A DNA stretch of 36,318 nucleotides, from positions 1 to 36,318 of the forward strand of contig JAUIIR010000042.1 of NCBI GenBank assembly GCA_030431485.1. Direction: 5' to 3'. The notes under the pieces are model-generated. The model saw only the letters and a list, made by a program, of their open reading frames with translations. It searched no databases and had not been told where the DNA came from. This stretch comes from Alphaproteobacteria bacterium. Its GTDB lineage: Bacteria; Pseudomonadota; Alphaproteobacteria; Rhodobacterales; Rhodobacteraceae. Both the position numbers and the translations under genes were made by a program. Positions 15,552 through 23,939 of this stretch are shown here, in pieces (position 1 is the stretch's first letter; the number at the start of each line of letters is the position of its first letter).

Positions 15552-15712
15552 GCGGTGCGGTCCTCCGTGATCTGGATGGTTGGTACTGGCGCGAACCCAA
15601 CGGGCCGTTCCGCCTCTTTGTCCCAAGTTGCGACAAACCAGATGAAAGATCCGGCCATGCCGATCATCACGAAGGCGATGGCCAGAAGCGTGGCTTTGAC
15701 TGCGCCGCTCAT
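15548..15712 (-). CDS. 54-residue single-pass membrane protein between soeA and soeB
   Basis: Translation from the ATG at 15712 gives 54 residues: MSGAVKATLLAIAFVMIGM, then AGSFIWFVATW, then a charged tail ending PTIQITEDRTA. Residues 6-30 make one membrane helix. Its start overlaps the soeA stop as ATGA and its stop overlaps the soeB start as ATGA, so all three are translationally coupled, strong evidence that it is a real gene. I do not know its function; its place suggests an accessory or assembly subunit of the membrane-bound sulfite dehydrogenase. It is short enough to be missed by standard length cut-offs. Confidence 0.8.
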   Translation of the reverse strand: MSGAVKATLLAIAFVMIGMAGSFIWFVATWDKEAERPVGFAPVPTIQITEDRTA

Positions 15713-18537
15713 GGTTCCACCTTCCAGCGAAGTTCGTCTGGTCCCTGACCAACAGGCGACTTCAACTCATCGAACACCGGGTGGGATTCGGACGGCCCAT
15801 CGACCTTTTCGATCTTCACCCGCAGGTCGAACCAGGCCGCCTGCCCGGTGATCGGGTCAGAGTTGGCCCAGCGCAACCCGTCGCCTTTGGGTGGCAGCAG
15901 TTCGTGAATCAGATGGTTGAGCAGGAAACCCTTGGTCGCCTCGGGCGCGTCCTTGTCCAGAGCCCATGCGCCTTTGCGTTTGCCGATGGCGTTCCACGTC
16001 CAGACGGTGTTTTCGTTCAGCGCCGCCATGTGCGCGACAGGCACGGTGATGTCACCATGGGCTGACGTCACGCGCGCCCAGTCGCCGGTTTTGAACGCGT
16101 GCTTTTCCCAAAGCTTCGTCGGCAGGTAAAGCGGGTTGCGGCCATGGATCTGCCGCAGCCACGCGTTCTGGGTGCCCCAAGAGTGATACATCGCCATCGG
16201 GCGCTGCGTAAGCGCGTGGATGGCGAATTCTTCGGTATCAACCCGGCTGTCCTCGAATGGCGCGTACCAGATTGGCAGTGGATCGAGCGTTTCTTTGATC
16301 CGTTCACGCAGGTGATCCGGCGGCTGGCGGTCGCCATGCCCTTCGGCGGCCAATTGGAATTTGCGCATGGGTTCGACGTAAAGCTGGAAGATGTAAGGCG
16401 CCGCCGCATCATAGAGGCCGATTTCCACCGCCCAGTCCTGATAGGCTTTGTTCCACGGTTTGTAGTACAGCCCCTCCTCGGGCACATGCGCCATCCAGAA
16501 CCCGCCATTCGCGATATAGCTGTCGATCTGCGCCTCGTTCACGTCGCCACGTCCACCGGTCAGGCCGTCTTCACCCATGCGCCATCCGGCAAGGGGGCCA
16601 ACACCGGGACGGCGCTGGTGGTGGGTGATGTAATCGGCGTAATCGGCGTATTTCTGGCTGCCGTCGTCGTTCACAAAACCGGGCAGATCGAGCTTTGCGC
16701 CCAATTCACAGAGCACGGATTGGAACCCGCGCACATCGCGGTCCGGTTCGACCACCGGCCAACGGATCGCATCGGCTGCCGCGTCCGCTTCGCAGATCGG
16801 ACGGTCGAGGAGCGAGATGCAGTCGTGCCGTTCCAGATAGGTCGTGTCGGGCAGGATCAGGTCGGCATAGGCGACCATCTCGGACGAATAGGCATCGGAA
16901 TAGATGATGCGCGGGATCACGTAGTCGCCGTTTTCGTCCGTGTCCGTCAGCATCTTCATCACGCCCGACGTGTTCATCGTCGAATTCCACGACATGTTCG
17001 CCATGTACATGAACAGCGTGTCGATCTTGTAGGGATCACCGGCATAGGCGTTGGAAATGACCATGTGCATCAGGCCATGGGCGCTCATCGGATTTTCCCA
17101 TGTGAACGCCTTGTCGATGCGCGCAGGGGTTCCATCGTCCTTGATGCAAAGATCATCGGGACCATGCACAAAGCCAAGATGCGGCCCGTCCAGCGGCTTG
17201 CCCGGTGTCACCTTGCAATGCGGCTTGGGATGCGCTGTCGCGGGCTTGGGGTAAGGCGGTTTGAACCGGAACCCACCGGGGGTTTCGACCGCCCCCAGCA
17301 GGATTTGCAGCACATGCAGCGCACGGCAGGTCTGGAAGCCGTTGGAGTGCGCGCTGATCCCGCGCATCGCATGGAAGCTGACCGGGCGACCCAGCATCTT
17401 GTCATGCTTCTCGCCACGGAAATCGGTCCAGGGCTGGTCAATCTCGATGGCTTCGTCAAAGGCGACGCGGGCAATCTCGGCCGCGATGCGTTTGATCTTG
17501 GTGGCAGACACGCCGCAGGTTTCGGCCACCGCTTCGGGGGCATATTGCGGATCAAGATAGCGTTCGGCCATCAGGTGCATGACTGTCTTGTGCGTGATCC
17601 CGGCATGGCGGTAGCTCGCACTTAGATCAGGTTTGACGCCGGACTGGTCGAACGGGGTCAGCTTGCCTGTCACACGGTCCATGACCAACGGCTTGCCGTT
17701 GTCATCCTTGAGGAACAGACCGTGTTCCGCCGACTTCGGATCGCCATTCACCAGCACAGGCGCGTTGGTGTAGCGGGCGAGGTAGTCGAGATCGATCTTC
17801 CCGGCCTTCATCAACTCATGCACCAGCGACAGAATGAACAACCCATCGGTGCCCGGCGTAATGCCAACCCAATCATCCGCAATCGCGTTGTAGCCGGTGC
17901 GGATCGGGTTGACGCCAATCACCTTGGCTCCCCGCGCCTTGATCTTGCCAAGGCCCATCTTGATCGGATTGCTGTCGTGGTCCTCGGCCACGCCGAACAG
18001 CATGAACAACTTGGTATGGTCCCAATCGGGCTGTCCAAATTCCCAGAAAGCGCCGCCCATCGTGTAAATGCCAGCAGCAGCCATGTTCACGGAACAGAAC
18101 CCGCCATGCGCTGCGTAGTTCGGCGTGCCGAAATTCTGCGCCCAGAAGCTGGTGAAAGATTGCGACTGGTCGCGCCCGGTGAAGAACGCCAGCTTTTCGG
18201 GCGCGGTGTCGCGGATCGGCTTGAGCCAATCGGTTGCGATTTGAAGCGCCTCGTCCCAACTTATTTCCTCAAACTCACCCGACCCTCGCGGACCAACCCG
18301 CTTTAAAGGCGCACGTAGACGCGACGGCGCGTTGTGCTGCATGATGCCCGCGCTGCCCTTCGCGCAGAGCACCCCGCGGTTCACCGGATGATCGCGGTTG
18401 CCTTCGATATAGGCGACCTTACCGTCCTTCATGTGCACGTTGATCCCGCAGCGGCAGGCGCACATGTAGCAGGTGGTTTTACGCACCTCGTCCGAGACTT
18501 TTGGTGACAGGTTCAGCTCTGGCTGGACGTGGCCCAT
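15709..18537 (-). CDS. soeA: sulfite dehydrogenase molybdopterin subunit SoeA
   Basis: A 942-residue molybdopterin oxidoreductase of the DMSO-reductase superfamily. An N-terminal 4Fe-4S site uses Cys23, 26, 30 and 58 (TTCYMCACRCGINVHMKDGK and GVLCAKG). Cys148 in AHGGFCSVNMAAAG is the likely molybdenum ligand. No twin-arginine signal is present, which fits the cytoplasmic SoeA and argues against a periplasmic reductase. It would oxidise sulfite from Xsc to sulfate. The ATG at 18537 has GGGAGGA 5 bases upstream. It heads a tightly coupled soeA-small gene-soeB-soeC unit, 109 bases downstream of the citrate synthase gene, with a palindromic operator-like site in that gap. Another DMSO-reductase-family role (for example polysulfide or thiosulfate) cannot be excluded by motif reading. 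Confidence 0.82.
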   Translation of the reverse strand: MGHVQPELNLSPKVSDEVRKTTCYMCACRCGINVHMKDGKVAYIEGNRDHPVNRGVLCAKGSAGIMQHNAPSRLRAPLKRVGPRGSGEFEEISWDEALQIATDWLKPIRDTAPEKLAFFTGRDQSQSFTSFWAQNFGTPNYAAHGGFCSVNMAAAGIYTMGGAFWEFGQPDWDHTKLFMLFGVAEDHDSNPIKMGLGKIKARGAKVIGVNPIRTGYNAIADDWVGITPGTDGLFILSLVHELMKAGKIDLDYLARYTNAPVLVNGDPKSAEHGLFLKDDNGKPLVMDRVTGKLTPFDQSGVKPDLSASYRHAGITHKTVMHLMAERYLDPQYAPEAVAETCGVSATKIKRIAAEIARVAFDEAIEIDQPWTDFRGEKHDKMLGRPVSFHAMRGISAHSNGFQTCRALHVLQILLGAVETPGGFRFKPPYPKPATAHPKPHCKVTPGKPLDGPHLGFVHGPDDLCIKDDGTPARIDKAFTWENPMSAHGLMHMVISNAYAGDPYKIDTLFMYMANMSWNSTMNTSGVMKMLTDTDENGDYVIPRIIYSDAYSSEMVAYADLILPDTTYLERHDCISLLDRPICEADAAADAIRWPVVEPDRDVRGFQSVLCELGAKLDLPGFVNDDGSQKYADYADYITHHQRRPGVGPLAGWRMGEDGLTGGRGDVNEAQIDSYIANGGFWMAHVPEEGLYYKPWNKAYQDWAVEIGLYDAAAPYIFQLYVEPMRKFQLAAEGHGDRQPPDHLRERIKETLDPLPIWYAPFEDSRVDTEEFAIHALTQRPMAMYHSWGTQNAWLRQIHGRNPLYLPTKLWEKHAFKTGDWARVTSAHGDITVPVAHMAALNENTVWTWNAIGKRKGAWALDKDAPEATKGFLLNHLIHELLPPKGDGLRWANSDPITGQAAWFDLRVKIEKVDGPSESHPVFDELKSPVGQGPDELRWKVEP

Positions 18538-18622
18538 ATCTATCCTCCCTGATCCGCCGGGTGTCGCCCCGGTCAGAATTGGTGACAGTGTTCATGTTTC
18601 TGCGCCGATGGTAAAGGCGCAT

Positions 18623-18640
18623 AATGCAAGCGCTTACATT
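18623..18640. promoter_or_regulatory. LacI-type operator-like inverted repeat upstream of soeA
   Basis: AATGCAAGCGCTTACATT is an 18-base inverted repeat with a single asymmetric pair (C/A), centred on AAGCGCTT. It matches the TGTAANCGNTTNCA style of LacI/GalR-family operators. It lies in the 109-base gap between the citrate synthase stop and the soeA start, 86 bases before the soeA ATG. No LacI-type gene is in the window. Confidence 0.5.
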
Positions 18641-18646
18641 TCCGTC

Positions 18647-19780
18647 TTATCGGGCGTCAAGTGGCACCCAATTGCGCGGCTCCGGCCCGTTGTAGAGCGT
18701 GAGCGGACGGATCAGGATATTGCCGCGTTGCTGTTCGATGCACTGAATCACCCAGCCCGGCATCCGTCCGATGGCGAAGATCGGAATGTAAAGGTCCATC
18801 GGGATGCCATGCAGCTGGTAGATCACGCCAGAATAGAAATCCACGTTCACGTTCAGACCGTGGCGGCTATAGGGTTTCATCGCTTCGACAACCGCTTGCA
18901 GGATCTCGTACCATTCGGGTGCGCCCATTTCCTCACCCAGCTTGCGGACACCCTCACGCATGTGCCGCGCGCGGGGATCTTCAGCGCGGTAGACGCGGTG
19001 TCCAAAACCAGTCACCGCTTCGCGGTTGGCGCGCTTGGTCTTCACGTATTCGGCCGCTTTGTCCGGTGTTCCGATCTCATGCACCATCTTCATCACGTCT
19101 TCCGCCGCACCGCCATGCGCGGGACCCGCCAGCGTGCTAAGCGCGGTCACGACGGCACCGTGCAGGTTTGCCTCGGTCCCGACTGTCACCCGCGCTGCAA
19201 AACTGGAGGCGTTGGCACCGTGCTCGGCGTGCAGCACAAAATCCACATCAGCCAGACGCGCGGCATCCTCAGAAGGTTTCTCGCCCTTGAGCATCCAGAG
19301 CCAGTTGGCGGCATGGCTGAGGCTTTCATCCGGGGCAACAGGATCACGACCGTTGCGGATCGCTTCATGCGCTGCGACCAGCGTGGGCACTTGCGCAGTC
19401 AGGCGCATGCCGTTGCGCAAGAACGCTTCTTCGCCGGTAGCAAGGCCGTCCGGCTCCAATGCCGCCAGTGCTGACACCGCCGTGCGCAGCACGTCCATCG
19501 GGTGGCCGTCCTTGCACACGCGGATGATGTCGAGAACCGCATCCGGCACAGCCCGCGCCTCGCGCAGTTCTGCGTCGAAGGCTGCGAGTTCGGCCGCGTT
19601 CGGCAACTCGCCTTTCATGAGCAGGTGACAGACCTCTTCGAAGGTCGCGTGGGTCGCAAGGTCGTGGATCGAATAGCCACGGTAATGAAGCGTGCCCGCC
19701 GCCCCGTCGATGTCGCTCACGCCGGACCGTTCAAAATAGACCCCCTTCAAACCACGGTTGATCTTGACGTTTTCGGTCAT
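18647..19780 (-). CDS. citrate synthase family protein
   Basis: A 377-residue short-form citrate/2-methylcitrate synthase that condenses acetyl-CoA (or propionyl-CoA) with oxaloacetate. The catalytic residues line up as His222 in AGPAHGGA, His261 in GFGHRVYR and Asp314 in NVNVDFYSG. GLKGVYFERSGVSDIDGAAG is the usual short-form N-terminus. AAAGGAG precedes the ATG at 19780. It is separated from the divergent pta by only 36 bases and lies upstream of soeA on the same strand. The setting suggests an extra isoenzyme that handles acetyl-CoA made from sulfoacetaldehyde through Xsc and Pta. A methylcitrate synthase role is possible but no prpB/prpD is adjacent. Confidence 0.83.
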   Translation of the reverse strand: MTENVKINRGLKGVYFERSGVSDIDGAAGTLHYRGYSIHDLATHATFEEVCHLLMKGELPNAAELAAFDAELREARAVPDAVLDIIRVCKDGHPMDVLRTAVSALAALEPDGLATGEEAFLRNGMRLTAQVPTLVAAHEAIRNGRDPVAPDESLSHAANWLWMLKGEKPSEDAARLADVDFVLHAEHGANASSFAARVTVGTEANLHGAVVTALSTLAGPAHGGAAEDVMKMVHEIGTPDKAAEYVKTKRANREAVTGFGHRVYRAEDPRARHMREGVRKLGEEMGAPEWYEILQAVVEAMKPYSRHGLNVNVDFYSGVIYQLHGIPMDLYIPIFAIGRMPGWVIQCIEQQRGNILIRPLTLYNGPEPRNWVPLDAR

Positions 19781-19816
19781 TGAAGGCTCCTTTGCGGCCG
19801 GAAATGGGAGGGTGAG
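19781..19816. promoter_or_regulatory. 36-base divergent gap between citrate synthase and pta
   Basis: This gap holds both ribosome sites back to back (AAAGGAG for the minus-strand gene, GGGAGGGTGAG for pta) and has no room for two standard promoters. The promoters must lie inside the opposing coding sequences and overlap, so the two mRNAs would share complementary 5' ends. Confidence 0.5.
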
Positions 19817-20680
19817 ATGAGCGTACTGGACAAGGCACGTACCGCAGCAGCAGGGTCAACGACACGCGTCGTGTTCCCAGAACAGGACGATCCGCGTGTC
19901 GAAGAGGCGACGGAGAGATTGACTGCGGATGGGTTATGTGTCGTGCTTGGTGTGACCGAAGAGACCACAGAGGCGCAGGTTGCAGCCCTCGTCTCGGCCC
20001 GCGGGATGAAAGAGGCGCTGGCCCGTCGGCTTTTGCAGAAACCTTTGTACCGCGCCGCTGCAATGGTCGCGGCAGGCGAAGCGGACGCAATGGTCGCAGG
20101 CGCGGACAGCCCGACGCGACGCGTAATCGAAGCGGCCAGCATGGCGATTGGTCTGGCTGAGGACGTGGCGATCCCGTCTTCGTATTTCCTGATGGTCTTC
20201 CCGGACGGGCGTGAATTCGTTTTTGCTGATTGTGCGGTGAACGTGGCACCGGATGCAGCGGCGCTGGAAGCCATTGCGCGGGCGTCGGCTGACACGGCAA
20301 ACGCCTTGCTTGGCAATGCGCGGGTCGCGCTTTTGTCCTTTTCGACGGGCTCCAGTGGCGCCGGCGACAGCGTGGAACGGGTGCGCGCAGTGGCGGAAGC
20401 AACCGGCTTTGTCGGACCGGTGCAGGCAGATGCGGCGCTGAACGCCACCATCGCCGCCAAGAAGGGTTTGGGCCAAGGCGAGGCAAATGTGCTGGTCTTC
20501 CCATCTCTGGATGCTGGCAACATCGCGTATAAGCTGTGCCAGGAACTTGCAGGCGCCCAAGCGATCGGACCCTTCCTGCAAGGCTTTGCCAAACCGGTCT
20601 GTGACCTGAGCCGCGGCGCTACAATAGATGACATCGTGGCATCTACACTGGTCACCATCGCTCTGGCGCAGCACAATTGA
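19817..20680 (+). CDS. pta: phosphate acetyltransferase
   Basis: A 287-residue Pta that converts the acetyl phosphate released by Xsc to acetyl-CoA. RVVFPEQDDPRVEEA is the N-terminal family block, EADAMVAGADSPTRRVI the core block, and GPFLQGFAKPVCDLSRG the C-terminal catalytic block. It is shorter than the usual 320-340 residues: the stretch between the first strand and the core looks about 40 residues compressed, while both ends are intact. GGGAGGG lies just upstream of the ATG. It is the only plus-strand gene in the sulfonate block, divergent from citrate synthase and convergent with ackA (10-base gap). Confidence 0.88.
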   Translation: MSVLDKARTAAAGSTTRVVFPEQDDPRVEEATERLTADGLCVVLGVTEETTEAQVAALVSARGMKEALARRLLQKPLYRAAAMVAAGEADAMVAGADSPTRRVIEAASMAIGLAEDVAIPSSYFLMVFPDGREFVFADCAVNVAPDAAALEAIARASADTANALLGNARVALLSFSTGSSGAGDSVERVRAVAEATGFVGPVQADAALNATIAAKKGLGQGEANVLVFPSLDAGNIAYKLCQELAGAQAIGPFLQGFAKPVCDLSRGATIDDIVASTLVTIALAQHN

Positions 20681-20690
20681 GTTTGAAAGC

Positions 20691-21851
20691 TCATTCAGCC
20701 TCCAACAGGGCCACGGCGTCCAAAGCGATCATACGCTCTTCCTCTGCCGGAATGACCCAAACGGAAACTTTTGAGCTATCGGAGTGCAGGCGCGGACCAT
20801 TGCGGTGATTGAAGTCGGGATTTGTCCGCACACCCAACCACTCCAATCCCCGCAAGAGACGGGCGCGCACGCCTACAGCGTTTTCGCCAATGCCTCCCGT
20901 AAAAGCGATTGCATCAACGCCTTCGAGCGCGGCGATCAAAGACCCGGCATGGCGCAAGGTCCAATAACAGAAATGCTCTATCGCAAATTTACTATCGGCT
21001 GACGGATCGAGCAACAGTTTGCGCATGTCCGATTTGCCACCCGACAGGCCGAGCAACCCACTTTCGTGATTGAGGATTGCCTTGGTGCGCTCGACTCCGT
21101 TGACTTCAACAAGACGCAGCACTGCATTTGCATCAATGCCACCGGACCGCGTTCCCATCGTCAGTCCATCAAGTGGCGAATAGCCCATCGTGGTCGCAAT
21201 CGACTGGCCATTGTGTATCGCGCAGAGGGACGCGCCGTTGCCGAGATGGAATGCCAAGAGCCGCGACGGCAGCGGTTCACCGGACACTTCCGGCAAACGA
21301 CGCACCAGCGACGCATAGCTCAAGCCGTGGAAGCCATATCGACGGATGCCCTTGGTCTCCATCATCTTAGGAATGGCATAGCGCGTCGCCACGCTCGGAT
21401 TCGTCGCGTGGAAGGACGTATCAAAGCTGGCAAACTGCGGCACATTCGGTGCAAGCCGGGACAGCTCTTCCATCGGGGCAAGATTGTGCGGATTGTGAAG
21501 AGGTGCGAGTGGCGTGCAGTTGCCAATCTCCGTGCGCACCTCGTCGGTGACGCGCATCGGCGCAGTCAACTTCCGCCCGCCATGTACCACACGATGACCC
21601 ACCGCGCGCAACGCATCAGGCGTGATGCCACGATCTGCCAATGCTTTCAGAATGGCTTTCAATGCGGCACGGTGATCAATCAGAGGAAGGTCTTGGTCGT
21701 CGTCTCCTATACGGAGGCGTGACGCGCCGCCGATCGCCTCGGCCATGCCCGACAGGATCTCAGCGAACTCCGCATCGAACAGTGCGAATTTTATCGAGGA
21801 CGACCCCGCATTAAGGACCAAGACAGGTCCGGTTTCTGCGGGGCCGGCCAT
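20691..21851 (-). CDS. ackA: acetate kinase
   Basis: A 386-residue acetate kinase interconverting acetyl phosphate plus ADP with acetate plus ATP. The phosphate-binding start LVLNAGSSSIKFALF, GHRVVHGG with Arg87, FDTSFHAT with Asp144, RRYGFHGLSY and LLAFHLGNGAS are all present, followed by FTGGIGENA near the C-terminus. It starts 2 bases after the xsc stop, so the two form an operon. Next to Xsc its likely role is to draw ATP from the acetyl phosphate produced, in parallel with Pta. Confidence 0.93.
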   Translation of the reverse strand: MAGPAETGPVLVLNAGSSSIKFALFDAEFAEILSGMAEAIGGASRLRIGDDDQDLPLIDHRAALKAILKALADRGITPDALRAVGHRVVHGGRKLTAPMRVTDEVRTEIGNCTPLAPLHNPHNLAPMEELSRLAPNVPQFASFDTSFHATNPSVATRYAIPKMMETKGIRRYGFHGLSYASLVRRLPEVSGEPLPSRLLAFHLGNGASLCAIHNGQSIATTMGYSPLDGLTMGTRSGGIDANAVLRLVEVNGVERTKAILNHESGLLGLSGGKSDMRKLLLDPSADSKFAIEHFCYWTLRHAGSLIAALEGVDAIAFTGGIGENAVGVRARLLRGLEWLGVRTNPDFNHRNGPRLHSDSSKVSVWVIPAEEERMIALDAVALLEAE

Positions 21852-21853
21852 AA

Positions 21854-23632
21854 TCAGGCTACCTTTTGCGGGCGCATATCCGCCGGGTCAATTCCGGCAA
21901 CCGCAACAGGTGTCTTCATTGCATCACGGCGGAACGGCTCGCCCAGCTCCTGGTTGATCATGGCTTCGATCAGTGTGGTCTTGCCGTTTTCCATCTGGTC
22001 CTTGATCGCGGTGTTCAGTGCATCGCGCAGCTCGTCCATCGTGCGGGCGACGATACCCTGCAGACCACAGGCCTTAGCGATGGCAGCATAGCTGACGCCC
22101 TCATCCAGCTCGGTGCCGACGAAGTTGTCGTCATACCAGAGCGTCGAGTTCCGTTTTTCCGCGCCCCACTGGTAGTTACGGAACACAATCTGGGTGATCG
22201 CTGGCCACTCTGGACGGCCAATCGCGGTCAACTCGGTGACGGCAATTCCGAACGCCCCATCGCCGGCAAATCCGACAACTGGCACATCCGGGCAACCAAT
22301 CTTCGCGCCTACGATGGACGGCAAGCCGTATCCACAGGGGCCGAAGAGACCCGGCGCGAGGTATTTGCGGCCCTCCTCAAAGGTCGGATACGCGTTGCCG
22401 ATGGCGCAGTTGTTGCCGATGTCAGACGAAATGATCGCCTCTTTCGGCAGCGCCGATTGGATTGCTCGCCATGCCATGCGCGGGCTCATCCAATCCGGTT
22501 TGGCAGCGCGGGCGCGTTCGTTCCAGGTCGTACCGGGATCGTCCTGCTCGTGATCCATGCTGGACAGTTGCTGCGCCCAGGTGGACTTGGTCTTGGCGAT
22601 GTGCGCCTGACGGTCGTCGCGTCCTTCATCACCTGCAGTGTCGGACAGGCGAGCAAGAATGCCTTCTGCCACCTTTTTCGCATCGCCGACAATGCCGACG
22701 CTGACCTTTTTGGTCAAACCGATGCGGTCAGGATTGATGTCCACCTGAATGATTTTTGCGTCCTTGGGCCAGTAGTCGATGCCGTACCCCGGCAAGGTCG
22801 AGAACGGGTTCAAGCGTGTGCCGAGGCACAAAACGACGTCTGCGCCCGAGATCAGTTCCATCGCCGCTTTGGACCCATTGTAGCCCAGAGGACCAGCAAA
22901 AAGAGGGTGCGAACCAGGGAAGGCGTCGTTGTGCTGGTAACCCACACAGACAGGCGCGGTCAGGCGTTCGGCAAGCGACATGGATGCGGGGATCGCACCG
23001 GCAAGGACAACACCGGCACCGTTCAAGATGACCGGGTTCTTAGCGCTCGACAGAAGGTCAGCTGCCTTCTGGATTGCACTTTCGCCACCGGACGGGCGCT
23101 CGAATTCAACGACTTCGGGCAACTCGATGTCGATGACCTGCGTCCAGAAATCGCGCGGCATGTTGATCTGTGCCGGCGCGGACGCGCGCTTGGCGTTCAG
23201 GATCACGCGGTTCAGCACTTCGGCCACGCGGGATGCGTCACGCACTTCTTCTTGATAGGCGACCATGTCTTCGAATAGCTTCATCTGCTCGACTTCCTGG
23301 AAACCGCCCTGTCCGATTGTCTTGTTAGCGGCCTGCGGCGTGACCAGAAGAAGCGGCGTGTGGTTCCAATAGGCCGTTTTCACAGCCGTGACAAAGTTAG
23401 TGATGCCCGGCCCATTCTGCGCGATCATCATGCTCATCTTGCCAGATGCGCGGGTGAAGCCATCGGCCATCATGCCGCCAGAGCCTTCGTGAGCGCAGTC
23501 CCAGAAAGTGATCCCGGCTTTCGGGAATATATCCGAGATCGGCATAAAGGCCGATCCGATAATTCCGAATGCATGTTCGATGCCATGCATCTGCAGGACT
23601 TTGACAAAGGCTTCTTCGGTGGTCATTTTCAT
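21854..23632 (-). CDS. xsc: sulfoacetaldehyde acetyltransferase
   Basis: A 592-residue thiamine-diphosphate enzyme that converts sulfoacetaldehyde plus phosphate to sulfite plus acetyl phosphate, the desulfonation step of taurine, isethionate and related C2-sulfonate breakdown. It starts MKMTTEEAFVKVLQMHGIEH, the usual Xsc opening. Glu49 in DCAHEGSGG is the probable ThDP-activating Glu. GDGAFG at 457-462 followed by FRNYQWGAEKRN is the metal/ThDP motif. The ATG at 23632 has GGGAGAG 6 bases upstream, so an extended frame to 23785 is rejected. It heads xsc-ackA. Upstream enzymes that make sulfoacetaldehyde, and the usual TauR regulator, are not in the window. Confidence 0.95.
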   Translation of the reverse strand: MKMTTEEAFVKVLQMHGIEHAFGIIGSAFMPISDIFPKAGITFWDCAHEGSGGMMADGFTRASGKMSMMIAQNGPGITNFVTAVKTAYWNHTPLLLVTPQAANKTIGQGGFQEVEQMKLFEDMVAYQEEVRDASRVAEVLNRVILNAKRASAPAQINMPRDFWTQVIDIELPEVVEFERPSGGESAIQKAADLLSSAKNPVILNGAGVVLAGAIPASMSLAERLTAPVCVGYQHNDAFPGSHPLFAGPLGYNGSKAAMELISGADVVLCLGTRLNPFSTLPGYGIDYWPKDAKIIQVDINPDRIGLTKKVSVGIVGDAKKVAEGILARLSDTAGDEGRDDRQAHIAKTKSTWAQQLSSMDHEQDDPGTTWNERARAAKPDWMSPRMAWRAIQSALPKEAIISSDIGNNCAIGNAYPTFEEGRKYLAPGLFGPCGYGLPSIVGAKIGCPDVPVVGFAGDGAFGIAVTELTAIGRPEWPAITQIVFRNYQWGAEKRNSTLWYDDNFVGTELDEGVSYAAIAKACGLQGIVARTMDELRDALNTAIKDQMENGKTTLIEAMINQELGEPFRRDAMKTPVAVAGIDPADMRPQKVA

Positions 23633-23939
23633 GGTGGCTCTCCCTGAGAAGGGCGCGGCACGAGCGGCCTGCGCGATTGCGCGGACACTAGCGATGAGTC
23701 GCCGCGGCCAATAGGGCCACTTTGGCGCGCCGTTTATAGCCAAAATGAAAGGTGCCTTATGAGCCCCAACGACATCGACGGCCATTGAGAGTCATGTATT
23801 TGCTACAATCCGGCACCATTTGTGACGAATTTGCCGAGCACTATGCTACGGAGATCAGAGACCAAACACTGGCACGCGCTTTGCTCGCGCGTTAGTCAAC
23901 CAAGCACTCGCCCAGAGGCAAAATAATGGCGGGGTACCA
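23633..23939. promoter_or_regulatory. 307-base divergent intergenic region, xsc / polysaccharide genes
   Basis: This gap must hold the promoters for xsc (minus) and for the polymerase-like gene (plus). A TATAAA on the minus strand at about 23740 could be an xsc -10 element, but no good -35 faces it. A GCGCGT/ACGCGC inverted repeat at 23874-23892 is a modest hairpin or operator candidate. I see no TauR-type repeated motif and no further gene. Confidence 0.4.

Noticed and set aside
14802..15752. soeB with a 67-residue N-terminal extension
   Set aside because: The extension overlaps the end of soeA and the coupled 54-residue gene in another frame; the ATG at 15551 with an ATGA overlap is the natural start.
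16099..17625. 508-residue plus-strand frame inside soeA
   Set aside because: It is antisense to a clear molybdopterin enzyme and has Arg/His-rich shadow composition; high-GC third positions keep the opposite frame open.
13930..18537. DMSO/TMAO reductase DmsABC as the name for this operon
   Set aside because: No twin-arginine signal on the catalytic subunit, a Cys at the likely molybdenum-ligand position, and linkage to xsc all favour SoeABC.
21866..23278. 470-residue plus-strand frame inside xsc
   Set aside because: Antisense shadow of xsc with no ribosome site or protein-like motifs.
21854..23785. Extended xsc frame with 51 extra N-terminal residues
   Set aside because: The extension is unlike any Xsc start, while the ATG at 23632 gives the family N-terminus and has a good ribosome site.
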